Shown piece after piece: positions 32,739 through 40,848 of a DNA stretch of 64,000 nt (position 1 is the first letter of the stretch; every line of letters starts with the position of its first letter). The notes under the pieces were generated by a model. That model saw nothing but the letters and a program-made list of their open reading frames with translations. It did no database searches and was not told the origin of the DNA. The translations under genes and the position numbers were made by a program. This DNA is from Allofournierella massiliensis (lineage in GTDB: Bacteria; Bacillota; Clostridia; Oscillospirales; Ruminococcaceae), in NCBI RefSeq assembly GCF_004345265.1, contig NZ_SLUM01000019.1, forward strand, positions 1 through 64,000, read 5' to 3'.

Positions 32739-32756
32739 TTGTTAATTGAATAACAA
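32739..32756. promoter_or_regulatory. Rex-type operator 1
   Basis: TTGTTAATTGAATAACAA differs by one base from the Rex consensus TTGTTAANNNNTTAACAA. It overlaps a likely -35 (TTGTTA at 32756-32751, 17 bases, TATCAT at 32733-32728 on the minus strand). Confidence 0.75.
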
Positions 32757-32775
32757 TGCACCAGTTTCCCAAACA

Positions 32776-32793
32776 TTGTTAGAACGATAACAA
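32776..32793. promoter_or_regulatory. Rex-type operator 2
   Basis: TTGTTAGAACGATAACAA has outer arms matching Rex sites. It sits just below a TTGACA (32805-32800, minus strand), 37 bases from operator 1. Confidence 0.7.
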
Positions 32794-32962
32794 TGTTTTT
32801 GTCAAACTATACAACACCTCGCTTTCTGCATTTCCGAATCAATTCCTGCTGCCCGGGCTGCAATCGCTTTCCGGCCTCCTTTCTTTTTCACAGCTCCTAG
32901 GCAGAAAACGCACTTCATGCTATAATGATACAACAAACAGCAACCTTTGAGGAGGCGATTTT

Positions 32963-33703
32963 ATGTATTGGTCTCGTAAACTTTTAAAAAGCAACGCACG
33001 CAATGTGCTGCGCGGCAGCTATTGGCGGGTATTTGTGGCCTGTCTGGTATGTGGTCTGCTGGGTGCCGGCTCCAGTGGTGCGGTGAATATCAATCTGCCA
33101 ACCCAGCTTCTGGAGTTGGACAATTTTGGTTATGATCCCTACTGGTCACTTATCTTCTCTGTCTTATGGGTCATTGTTATCGTAGTCGGCCTGCTGGGCC
33201 TGGCCTGGGGAATCTTCGTGGGCGGCCCCATGCGGGTGGCACAGTGCCGCTATATGATGGAAAACCGCTGCGGCACTCCCCCGTTCAACAGCCTGTTCTC
33301 GGTGTTCAGCAACAAGGACGCCTACCTGAATGTGGTCAAGGTCATGTTCCTGCGGAATCTGTTCATCTTTCTGTGGAGTCTGCTTTGCCTGATTCCCGGC
33401 ATTTATAAGGAATATCAATATTATTATATTCCCTATCTGCTGGCAGAAAACCCCTACATGAGTTTTGACCGCGCCAAGGAACTGAGCATTGCCATGACCG
33501 ACGGCGAGAAAATGGACATCTTTGTTCTGGATCTTTCCTTCATCGGATGGTACCTGCTGGGCGCGATTATCCTGATTGGTGGATTTTTTGTAAATCCCTA
33601 TGCACAGGCCACCTACGCGGAGCTGTACGCCGCGGCCCGCAGCAAGGCCATGGATACCGGCATCACCGGGCCGGACGAGCTGAGCGGATTTGCACAGTAC
33701 TGA
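32963..33703 (+). CDS. DUF975 family membrane protein
   Basis: A 246-residue integral membrane protein of the DUF975 family. The N-terminal motif WSRKLLKSNARNVLRGSYWRVFVACLV is typical, followed by several helices, the segment FLRNLFIFLWSLLCLIPGIYKEYQYYYIPYLLAENPYMSFDRAKELS (the family's most conserved part) and a C-terminal NPYAQATYAELYAAAR. Function unknown. The ATG follows GAGGAGG. It stands alone, with a terminator directly behind it. Confidence 0.92.
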   Translation: MYWSRKLLKSNARNVLRGSYWRVFVACLVCGLLGAGSSGAVNINLPTQLLELDNFGYDPYWSLIFSVLWVIVIVVGLLGLAWGIFVGGPMRVAQCRYMMENRCGTPPFNSLFSVFSNKDAYLNVVKVMFLRNLFIFLWSLLCLIPGIYKEYQYYYIPYLLAENPYMSFDRAKELSIAMTDGEKMDIFVLDLSFIGWYLLGAIILIGGFFVNPYAQATYAELYAAARSKAMDTGITGPDELSGFAQY

Positions 33704-33718
33704 TCATCATTCAATTGA

Positions 33719-33770
33719 AAGAAGGGCTTTGCCTGCGGTTGTGATCAACCGGGGCAAGGCCCTTCTTTTT
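33719..33770 (+). terminator. Terminator after the DUF975 gene
   Basis: GAAGGGCTTTGCC and GGCAAGGCCCTTC form a long stem followed by TTTTT. Confidence 0.9.
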
Positions 33771-33815
33771 GGCTGATTCACCAATTTTTCGTCCTTGTTT
33801 TTTCCAAAAGCAACC

Positions 33816-33844
33816 TTGTATCAAGGCTCTGTTTTTGATAGGAT
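33816..33844 (+). promoter_or_regulatory. Candidate promoter of uraA
   Basis: TTGTAT (33816-33821), 17-base spacer, TAGGAT (33839-33844). Confidence 0.5.
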
Positions 33845-33854
33845 AAGTTGACTA

Positions 33855-33883
33855 TATACGGCACGGTTCGGAACGTCCGTATA
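33855..33883 (+). promoter_or_regulatory. Leader hairpin before uracil permease
   Basis: TATACGG and CCGTATA pair around a 15-base loop directly before the ribosome site GAGGAGG. It may control translation or PyrR-type binding, but it does not match a riboswitch core I know. Confidence 0.4.
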
Positions 33884-33905
33884 AAAATGAGGAGGCTTTT
33901 ATTTT

Positions 33906-35282
33906 ATGAGTAAGGAAGAAAAAAACACATCACCATCCAGCGACTATTCTCAGGGCATCTACGATGCAACCTCGCTGGGCAAGCCCCGCATGCTGGTTCT
34001 TGGCCTGCAGCACATGTTTGCCATGTTCGGCGCAACTGTGCTTGTGCCCCTGATCACCGGCCTGAGCGTTTCCACCACGCTGCTGTGTGCCGGTCTGGGC
34101 ACGCTGCTGTTCCATCTGATCACCGGCGGCAAGGTTCCCGCTTTTCTGGGTTCCTCGTTTGCCTATCTGGGCGGTTTTGCCATTGTCGCACCCATGCTGA
34201 TGGATGAAAGCGGCCAGCAGACCGTTTCCAACACCGAAATGCTGCCCTACGCCTGTGCGGGTGTGGCGCTGAGCGGTCTGGTGTATGTGGTGTTCAGCCT
34301 GCTGATTTCCGTATTCGGCATCCGCCGCATCATGAAGCTGTTCCCTCCTGTGGTGACCGGCCCCATCATTATTGCCATCGGTCTGATTCTGGCTCCTTCC
34401 GCCATCACCAACTGCCAGAGCAACTGGCTGCTGGCCTTTGTGGCTCTGGGCACCGTAATCGTGTGCAACATCTGGGGCAAGGGCATGATCAAAATCCTTC
34501 CCATCCTGCTGGGCGTTCTCGTTTCCTATGTGGTGGCGCTGGTCACCGGTGCGGTGGACTTCTCCGGCGTAATGCAAGCAGACTGGTTCGGCATCCCCCT
34601 GAGCCCCAAGGCCATGGGCCTGTTTGCCATTGATGGAAGCCCCGAATTCATCAGTGCAGTGCTGACCATCGTGCCCATTGCTCTGGCTACCATGATGGAG
34701 CATGTGGGCGACGTGGCTTCCATCAGCGCCACTGTGGGCAAAAACTTCATCCGCGACCCCGGCCTGAACCGCACCCTGCTGGGCGATGGCCTTGCCACCA
34801 GCATGGCCGGTCTGCTCGGCGGCCCCTCCAACACCACCTACGGCGAAAACACCGGCGTTCTGGCTCTGACCAAAATTTACGATCCCCGGGTGATCCGCAT
34901 TGCGGCCGTATTCGCCATGATCCTGAGCTTCAGCCCCAAGTTCGATGCCATCATCAATTCCATCCCCGCCGGCATCATCGGCGGCATCAGCTTTGTGCTG
35001 TATGGCATGATCTCCGCGATCGGCGTGCGCAACGTGGTGGAAAATCAGGTGGACTTCACCAACTCCCGCAACCTGATCATCGCCGCGGTCATTCTGGTCT
35101 GCGCCCTGGGCTTCAACTCGGTGGGCGGTCTGAGCTTCACCGTCGCCAATGTGACCATCAACCTGTCCGGTCTGGCCATCGCCGCCATTGCCGGCATTCT
35201 GCTCAACGCGGTGCTGCCCGGCAACACCTATGAGTTTGATGACAGCACCGGCACCGGCGAAGGCGCCAGCCTGCGTGTCTGA
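33906..35282 (+). CDS. uraA: Uracil/xanthine permease (UraA family)
   Basis: A 458-residue nucleobase:cation symporter of the NCS2 family with about 14 helices. Conserved residues are visible in GSSFAYLGGF, in ATMMEHVGDVASI (the Glu and His of the UraA uracil site) and in GGPSNTTYGENTGVLALT (the second Glu and the GEN motif). This pattern is closer to uracil than to xanthine permeases. The ATG lies 9 bases after GAGGAGGC. It is monocistronic, with a terminator at 35344. Confidence 0.92.
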   Translation: MSKEEKNTSPSSDYSQGIYDATSLGKPRMLVLGLQHMFAMFGATVLVPLITGLSVSTTLLCAGLGTLLFHLITGGKVPAFLGSSFAYLGGFAIVAPMLMDESGQQTVSNTEMLPYACAGVALSGLVYVVFSLLISVFGIRRIMKLFPPVVTGPIIIAIGLILAPSAITNCQSNWLLAFVALGTVIVCNIWGKGMIKILPILLGVLVSYVVALVTGAVDFSGVMQADWFGIPLSPKAMGLFAIDGSPEFISAVLTIVPIALATMMEHVGDVASISATVGKNFIRDPGLNRTLLGDGLATSMAGLLGGPSNTTYGENTGVLALTKIYDPRVIRIAAVFAMILSFSPKFDAIINSIPAGIIGGISFVLYGMISAIGVRNVVENQVDFTNSRNLIIAAVILVCALGFNSVGGLSFTVANVTINLSGLAIAAIAGILLNAVLPGNTYEFDDSTGTGEGASLRV

Positions 35283-35343
35283 TTGTCTGCCAGCCGCAGC
35301 AGGCGGCGGAGCCAGGCAATTGAAAAACTGAATCGCATAAAAG

Positions 35344-35380
35344 GAAATCCGGAACCGTATTCGCTGCGGCTCCGGATTTC
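35344..35380. terminator. Bidirectional terminator
   Basis: GAAATCCGGA and TCCGGATTTC form the stem, between uraA (+) and the DUF1294 gene (-). Confidence 0.8.
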
Positions 35381-35408
35381 TTTTATATTATTATATGTAT
35401 TCCGCACA

Positions 35409-35684
35409 TCAGCGAACCAGAAGCCAGATTGCAATTGCAACCTGCGCAAGTAAAATGGCCGGAACGCCCAGATAAAATTTCGGCTTGCGGGTCTTGTGGT
35501 GGAAACGATACATCGCCGCCCAGAACGCGGCGCTTCCGCCCAGCACACAAAGCAGCAGCAGGGTGTTTTCCGGAACTCTGCGCCCGCCTTTTTTCGCCTG
35601 ACGTTTATCCCAGGCGCATACGGCCACGGAAATCAGGCTGATCAGCACCCAGTATACCAGTAATCCAATCAGTATCTGCTTCAA
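35409..35684 (-). CDS. DUF1294 family small membrane protein
   Basis: A 91-residue protein with an N-terminal hydrophobic helix, the family motif WDKRQAKKGGRRVPENTLLLLCVLGGSAAFWAAMYRFHHKTRKPKF and a final membrane helix. The TTG at 35684 is preferred, since AAAGGAG lies 8 bases before it; an upstream in-frame ATG would overlap the regulator gene. It follows the c-di-GMP protein by 20 bases and is likely co-transcribed. Function unknown. Confidence 0.88.
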   Translation of the reverse strand: MKQILIGLLVYWVLISLISVAVCAWDKRQAKKGGRRVPENTLLLLCVLGGSAAFWAAMYRFHHKTRKPKFYLGVPAILLAQVAIAIWLLVR

Positions 35685-35704
35685 ATAATGTTCTCCTTTG
35701 TCTA

Positions 35705-38650
35705 TCAATCGACCAGACGGCAATACCCTTTCCATTTGCAGTATTGCTCACCGTCTTCAAGAACCAGCCCGGAAAAGCGCAGGGTGACCCGGCCAAGCCG
35801 GGGATGGTTCCAGGGGAAACACACCTGCACCACCGTGCCGGCGGTTCGCATTTGTTCCAGCGCCCGATCCACCGTTTTTCTTTCCTCCTCGGGAATCCGA
35901 TCATACCAGTAGCTGTAGCGCTGAACCGGCGTATCGGACTGCTCGAATTCCAGCACCTTTTCCATGGTGTCGTTCACGATCATCCGGGAAGCCTTTCCCT
36001 GATCCCGCCGGATGCTCCAGAAGCCCACCTGAAGGCTTTGCAGCAGATCCTCGTTGCTATGCTGCAAAAGCACCTGATAGCGGTGCTCGTTCCGATCCTG
36101 CCGGATTCGGGCCAGCAAAAAGCTGGCAAGCACCCGAACATGGGTATCATCGTGGATGCAGGTGCGGGGATTGTCCACGCCGATGAAGCCGATGGTTGTT
36201 CCGTTTTCCCGCAGGGGGGCCACAATCAGCCGCTGGATATTCTGGCGTTCCAGCACCGCCCATTCGTGCGGCGAAGCCTGCTGGAGCGGGGCCAGATTCA
36301 GAATGATTACCGACTGCTCCTTCTTGAAGATCTCCATCCAGCGGCTCACAGCCTGAGACGGCACCCGCTGCAGGGCATCTCTTTGGGGAACGACGCCCTG
36401 CGCGCACCATTCAAAGGTGTTGTTCCAGTGGCCGTCGTGCTCCGACGCCGGTTCAAACAGATAAGCGCGATCCGCCTGATAAAAATCGCCCACCGACGCC
36501 AGCACCTGATTCACAGCCTTTTCAAAGTCTGCATGGCGGGACAGTGTATCCAGATAATCCGCAATTTTCTCGGCAAAGAACAGCCGTTCCCGCGCATTCT
36601 GGCTCACATATTCCTGCTTTGTCACATCCAGCGCAACTTCCATCCGGGTTGGGATGCCCCGATACTGAACGATTCGATCCTTCAGAAGGAAATGGCGGCC
36701 GCAGTACTCGTTCTGGTTTTCCCAGATATAAAAGGAATCCTTGCTGATCACATCGTTGGTGCAGAAATCGCAGGGTGCGTTTTTTCCATGCAGGATTTTA
36801 TAGCATTTTTCGCCTTTGTAATCCTGCACGCCGAACAGGCGCTGCCCTGCGGGATTCAGATAGTAAAGCTCGTAGCTGGTCAGATCGCTCAGATAGAACA
36901 CATCATTTTCCGCATTCAGAATGATCTCGGCCACATCATCCTGCACCCCGGCAAGCTCCTCGCCCGCCCCGGCTTCCGTTCTCTGCCGGGCCGGCAGCTC
37001 GGGCTCCTTTTTCAAATCCAGATTCCGGATTCTGATGCAGGCTTCCGCAAACTTGTCCTCCGGGCAGGGCTTTGCCAGCAAAAAGCCCTGAACCAGTTCC
37101 GGTTTGAGTTTCCGAAGAACCTCCAGCTCCTCCACCGTTTCCACGCCTTCGCAGCAGACGCGGATCTGCGAACCGTTTGCCAGCTCAATGATATTGCTCA
37201 GCAACCGGTAATTGTAGGCGCTTCTCTGGATATTGGTCACAAAACTGCGGTCGACCTTGATCTCGTCGACCTCCATGTTTTTCAAACGCCCCAGGCTGGA
37301 ATAGCCGGTGCCGAAATCATCCACCGAAATCTCGATCCCCGCTTCCTTCCAGCGGTGGAAGATCTTGTTCAGGTAAGGGTAATCCTGCAGCTGCATGCTT
37401 TCGGTCACTTCGATGGTGAGCGCATCGCCCGGCAGGCCGCTGGAACGCAGCACCTCCAGCACATCTTCCTCAATGGATTCCTGTGTCAGCTGCACATAAG
37501 ACATGTTCACGCTCACATGCAGACCCGGCATGACCTCCCGCCATTTTTTGCAGGCCTGCAGCGTCTCTTTCAGCACCCAGAGCCCCACTTCACAGATCAG
37601 ACCGTTCTGTTCCAGCAGCGGAATGAACTCTGCGGGCGACACCCGCCCCTTTCGCGGAGAGGTAAACCGAAGCAGTGCTTCGGCCCCGTATACCGTGCAA
37701 TCGCCCAGACCAAGCTGAGGCTGATACTCCAGCGAAAAGCCGGTAAAGCCCTCGTCAATACATCTGCGCAGCTCCTCTTTCAGCTCCAGGCTCCGCAGCT
37801 GCTCCTCGTAATTTTCCGGCGAGAAGAAGCTCATCCGGTCCTTGCCGTGGTTTTTGGCGTCCTCCAGCGAAAACTCCACATATTGCAGCAGTGTGTCCTT
37901 ATCGTCCACATGATAGTCTGTGAAGGAAACGCATCCCGCCGAAATGGTGCACTGACCGCGCAGCCGCTCCCGGGCCTTTGCGAAAATACGGCTCACCTTT
38001 ACCGCCGTCAGATCGGGCAGATTGACCGCAAACCAGTCGCCGCTGATCCGGTAAACCTCGCAGCCCTCGGGCACCTCATCCTGCAGGATAAATTTCACAT
38101 CCCGCAAAAGGGCATCGCCAAAATCCCGCCCGTTTTTCAGATTCAGAGTGCGCAGATTATCCACACCAATCAAAAGAAGGAAACCGGGATGAGCCTGTGT
38201 CAGATAGCCTTCCAGCTCTTCCCGCAGCTTCTGGCTGTTGAACCTTTCCTCTTCACGGGCGGCACCGCTGGACAGGCGGCCCAGCGCATAGGCAATCTTG
38301 CCTTTTTCATTTTGGAATGCCTTTCCCCGGCTGTTAATCCAGACACTCTCTCCGCAACAGTTCTTGACCCGGTAATTAAAGGAATAGCTCTTGAGCCTTC
38401 CGTTCAAAAGATCCTCCACCACCCGTTTCAGGCGGGAAACATCCCGGTCATCCACATGTTCGCACCACTGCTCCAGTGTGCACACCGGTTTTTCCAGTTG
38501 AAAAATATGCGTCGCTTTCAGAGCATTCCGGGTGAAATGGACCAGCCCCGTGGAGAAATCATAGAAATAATAGTAGTCCCCTGTGCTCTGGCTGATCTGC
38601 TCCATCCATCCGGTCGGATCGCTCTGTGCCTGAAACTGCTCTAATTCCAT
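35705..38650 (-). CDS. EAL-type c-di-GMP phosphodiesterase with degenerate GGDEF, PAS and GAF domains
   Basis: A soluble 981-residue signalling protein. In order: a PAS-like domain (about 20-130), a GGDEF domain whose active loop reads SGDWF at 203-207 and so should not make c-di-GMP, an EAL domain (about 290-550) with EAL at 324-326, the Glu of EVTES at 414-418, DDFGTGYSSL at 444-453 and KVDRSF at 465-470, a second PAS-like domain with a Cys group (CYKILHGKNAPCDFC), a GAF domain (about 700-870) and a final PAS-like domain. The EAL site is complete, so it should cleave c-di-GMP. No membrane helix is visible. The sensor domains placed after EAL are unusual in order. Confidence 0.9.
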   Translation of the reverse strand: MELEQFQAQSDPTGWMEQISQSTGDYYYFYDFSTGLVHFTRNALKATHIFQLEKPVCTLEQWCEHVDDRDVSRLKRVVEDLLNGRLKSYSFNYRVKNCCGESVWINSRGKAFQNEKGKIAYALGRLSSGAAREEERFNSQKLREELEGYLTQAHPGFLLLIGVDNLRTLNLKNGRDFGDALLRDVKFILQDEVPEGCEVYRISGDWFAVNLPDLTAVKVSRIFAKARERLRGQCTISAGCVSFTDYHVDDKDTLLQYVEFSLEDAKNHGKDRMSFFSPENYEEQLRSLELKEELRRCIDEGFTGFSLEYQPQLGLGDCTVYGAEALLRFTSPRKGRVSPAEFIPLLEQNGLICEVGLWVLKETLQACKKWREVMPGLHVSVNMSYVQLTQESIEEDVLEVLRSSGLPGDALTIEVTESMQLQDYPYLNKIFHRWKEAGIEISVDDFGTGYSSLGRLKNMEVDEIKVDRSFVTNIQRSAYNYRLLSNIIELANGSQIRVCCEGVETVEELEVLRKLKPELVQGFLLAKPCPEDKFAEACIRIRNLDLKKEPELPARQRTEAGAGEELAGVQDDVAEIILNAENDVFYLSDLTSYELYYLNPAGQRLFGVQDYKGEKCYKILHGKNAPCDFCTNDVISKDSFYIWENQNEYCGRHFLLKDRIVQYRGIPTRMEVALDVTKQEYVSQNARERLFFAEKIADYLDTLSRHADFEKAVNQVLASVGDFYQADRAYLFEPASEHDGHWNNTFEWCAQGVVPQRDALQRVPSQAVSRWMEIFKKEQSVIILNLAPLQQASPHEWAVLERQNIQRLIVAPLRENGTTIGFIGVDNPRTCIHDDTHVRVLASFLLARIRQDRNEHRYQVLLQHSNEDLLQSLQVGFWSIRRDQGKASRMIVNDTMEKVLEFEQSDTPVQRYSYWYDRIPEEERKTVDRALEQMRTAGTVVQVCFPWNHPRLGRVTLRFSGLVLEDGEQYCKWKGYCRLVD

Positions 38651-38787
38651 TATTCAAACGCCTCGTCCTTCATACACGCCGCTCACGATTATTCAGCAGG
38701 ATTGTGCATATTTTTTCCTGTAACGCGGTAAGTGCTCTAATGATATAAATATAGCACACGAACATACAAATATCCAGTTTTTTTAAC

Positions 38788-39111
38788 CTATTGAATGGTT
38801 TGAAGAAGTGCATCCAGCACCGTGTAAACCTGATTCCGCTGAGGAACGCTCAGGCCATCCAGCTTTTCCGCCAGAAGGGATTCTTTAACGGTATAGCCTG
38901 CGGTAAGCACATCCGCCAGCAGCAGATCCGCCGATACCTCCAGTGCATTTGCGATCAAAATGAATGAACCAAGCGAGGGGAATTTTTCTCCCCGCTCCAG
39001 AGCGCCCACATAATTTACGCTCAACCCGGCTTTTTCGGCCAGATCCTCCAGCCGGAGACTGAGCGCATGCCGGAACTTCCGTATATTCTTCCCAATTGAC
39101 GTAAGTTCCAT
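38788..39111 (-). CDS. XRE family transcriptional regulator
   Basis: A 107-residue regulator with an N-terminal Cro/CI helix-turn-helix (about 5-62; IGKNIRKFRHALSLRLEDLAEKAGLSVNYVGALERGEKFPSLGSFILIANAL) and a short helical C-terminus. The ATG at 39111 follows TTGGAGGG. Such small proteins often act on their own promoter or on a neighbouring gene; the divergent neighbour is a LuxR-type regulator gene 370 bases away. Confidence 0.88.
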   Translation of the reverse strand: MELTSIGKNIRKFRHALSLRLEDLAEKAGLSVNYVGALERGEKFPSLGSFILIANALEVSADLLLADVLTAGYTVKESLLAEKLDGLSVPQRNQVYTVLDALLQTIQ

Positions 39112-39481
39112 GATCGCTGTTCCCTCCAAGTAATGCTGCAGTAACAGTATTAGTATAGGGGAAGGCCACAAAGCTATACACAATCACACAGGAAGAATAC
39201 AACTCCAGAAGCGTTGCTCCTGCCCTGTTTGCTTTACAATTTTTGTTCAGATGCAGGCAAAACAGGGTCATGTTTCTCCCCCTCGGGGCAAAGCCGGCTT
39301 CTCTGTGCAGGCACTGGCCGGCACAAGCGAAAAAAGACGGCTGCCCTTGCGCCAAAGCGTTTGAACGCGCATAATGATATTATACGCAGCTGCGAAGTAT
39401 TTTCCGGCAATTGTTTTTTTACAGCGCCGCCATATCCTTCGCCGTGACGAACCATATAATTTCTGTTCAGGAGGTGTTTTC
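39112..39481. other. Divergent intergenic region
   Basis: No coding frame is supported. Frames seen on the minus strand lack ribosome sites and would be out of character in composition. Confidence 0.5.
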
Positions 39482-40666
39482 ATGACCTATATGACCGTAC
39501 AGCAGGCCGCCGAAGCCTGGGGCGTTACCGTGCGGCAGGTGCAATCCTACTGCACCAGAGGCCGGGTGCCCGGCGCACAGAAATTTGGCATGGCCTGGCA
39601 GATTCCGGCCGACGCGGCAAAGCCTGCCGACGCCCGCCGCAAAACCCCTGCCCAGCCCCGGCCTGCCGGCCAGCCGGTGGGCGAAGCCCTGATGCCTCTG
39701 ATGAACACCGCCTTCCAGCCGGGGCGGTGCCGGGCCGCCATTGCCGCCATGCCAAAGGGCCCCCGGCGGGACATTGCCACCGCGGAATACCTTTATTTCA
39801 GCGGGCAGGCCGAAAAGGCCGCCCGGCAGGCGGAGCTCTACCTGACCTGCCCGGATCGGGACGCCCGGCTTTCCGCCTGCCTGATTTATGCCTACGCCAA
39901 CCTGACGCTGGGCCAGATCCAGCAGGCCCGGGTGGCGTTGGGCGAACTGCAAACCACTCTGGCCCGGGCCGGAAAGCAGAAGCAGGCTGCCGCCGCAGCC
40001 TTTGCGGCCGCTTCGGCGGCGGTGCTGCTTCATCTGCCCATGCCGGAGGAAATGCCGCTCGCCGGCGATTTTTTGCCCCTGCTGCCGCCGGGGCTGCGAG
40101 CCTTTGCCCTGTATGTGCAGGCCCACTACCTGTATCTGAAAGAGGAGTATGCCCTGAGCGCGGGCATGGTTGAGGGGGCGCTGGCCATGGGCGCGAAGGT
40201 CTGCCCCATTCCGGCGATTTATCTGCATCTGGTGGCGGTTATGGACTACATGAGCCTGAAACAGACCCGGCAGGCGCAGGATCACCTGCTGGCCGCCTGG
40301 GCACTGGCCCAACCCGATGACCTGATCGAAGGCTTTGGCGAGCACCACGGCCTGCTGGGCGGAATGCTGGAAGCAGTCATCAAGCCCCGGTGGCCCGGGG
40401 ACTTCGACCGGATTATTCAGATCACCTATCAGTTCTCCGCCGGTTGGCGAAAGATTCACAACCCGGATACCGGAGACAACGTGGCGGACAACCTTTCCAC
40501 CACCGAGTTCACCATTGCCATGCTGGCGGCACGGGGCTGGACGAATCAGGAGATTGCCGACCATCTGGGCTTTTCGCCCAACACGGTAAAACGATATATT
40601 TCCAACGCCATGAGCGCTTTGGGAATTCAGCACCGGCAGGATCTGAAGGGCTTCATGCTGCGCTGA
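39482..40666 (+). CDS. LuxR-type regulator with N-terminal excisionase-like helix-turn-helix
   Basis: A 394-residue regulator. Residues 1-45 (MTVQQAAEAWGVTVRQVQSYCTRGRVPGAQKFGMAWQIP) form a MerR/excisionase-type DNA-binding fold. A long Ala/Leu/Gln-rich middle (about 65-320) looks like TPR-type helical repeats. The C-terminal LuxR/GerE helix-turn-helix is at about 330-394 (LSTTEFTIAMLAARGWTNQEIADHLGFSPNTVKRYISNAMSALGI). Two DNA-binding ends on one chain are unusual. It is followed in the same direction by a large adhesin gene whose promoter has an inverted repeat upstream of the -10, so it may activate that gene. Confidence 0.85.
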   Translation: MTYMTVQQAAEAWGVTVRQVQSYCTRGRVPGAQKFGMAWQIPADAAKPADARRKTPAQPRPAGQPVGEALMPLMNTAFQPGRCRAAIAAMPKGPRRDIATAEYLYFSGQAEKAARQAELYLTCPDRDARLSACLIYAYANLTLGQIQQARVALGELQTTLARAGKQKQAAAAAFAAASAAVLLHLPMPEEMPLAGDFLPLLPPGLRAFALYVQAHYLYLKEEYALSAGMVEGALAMGAKVCPIPAIYLHLVAVMDYMSLKQTRQAQDHLLAAWALAQPDDLIEGFGEHHGLLGGMLEAVIKPRWPGDFDRIIQITYQFSAGWRKIHNPDTGDNVADNLSTTEFTIAMLAARGWTNQEIADHLGFSPNTVKRYISNAMSALGIQHRQDLKGFMLR

Positions 40667-40679
40667 TTCCCCTTTGCCT

Positions 40680-40737
40680 GTACCCGATTTGGCCCCTGAA
40701 ACGGGTACTCTCAAGCCGGTGGGGCGCATGTTATAAT
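40680..40737 (+). promoter_or_regulatory. Inverted repeat and -10 before the adhesin
   Basis: GTACCCG (40680-40686) and CGGGTAC (40702-40708) flank a 15-base spacer. TATAAT lies at 40732-40737 with no matching -35. The inverted repeat could be an activator site or a weak terminator hairpin of the regulator gene. Confidence 0.5.
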
Positions 40738-40848
40738 AATAATGGAGGAAAGCCTTCGCGTTTTCCCGGCATAAGCGGGCAGCAGACCACGGAAGAGAGG
40801 CAGGGTCTGCCGATTCCACTGCCAACAAAAACACGAGGAGGAAAGAAT

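Noticed and set aside
33845-33905. Possible purine or other riboswitch before the uracil permease
   Set aside because: Only a simple TATACGG/CCGTATA hairpin is present; the conserved junction sequences of purine or preQ1 riboswitches are absent.
35744-38644. A 966-codon open frame on the plus strand opposite the EAL protein
   Set aside because: Antisense shadow in GC-rich DNA, no domain and no ribosome site.
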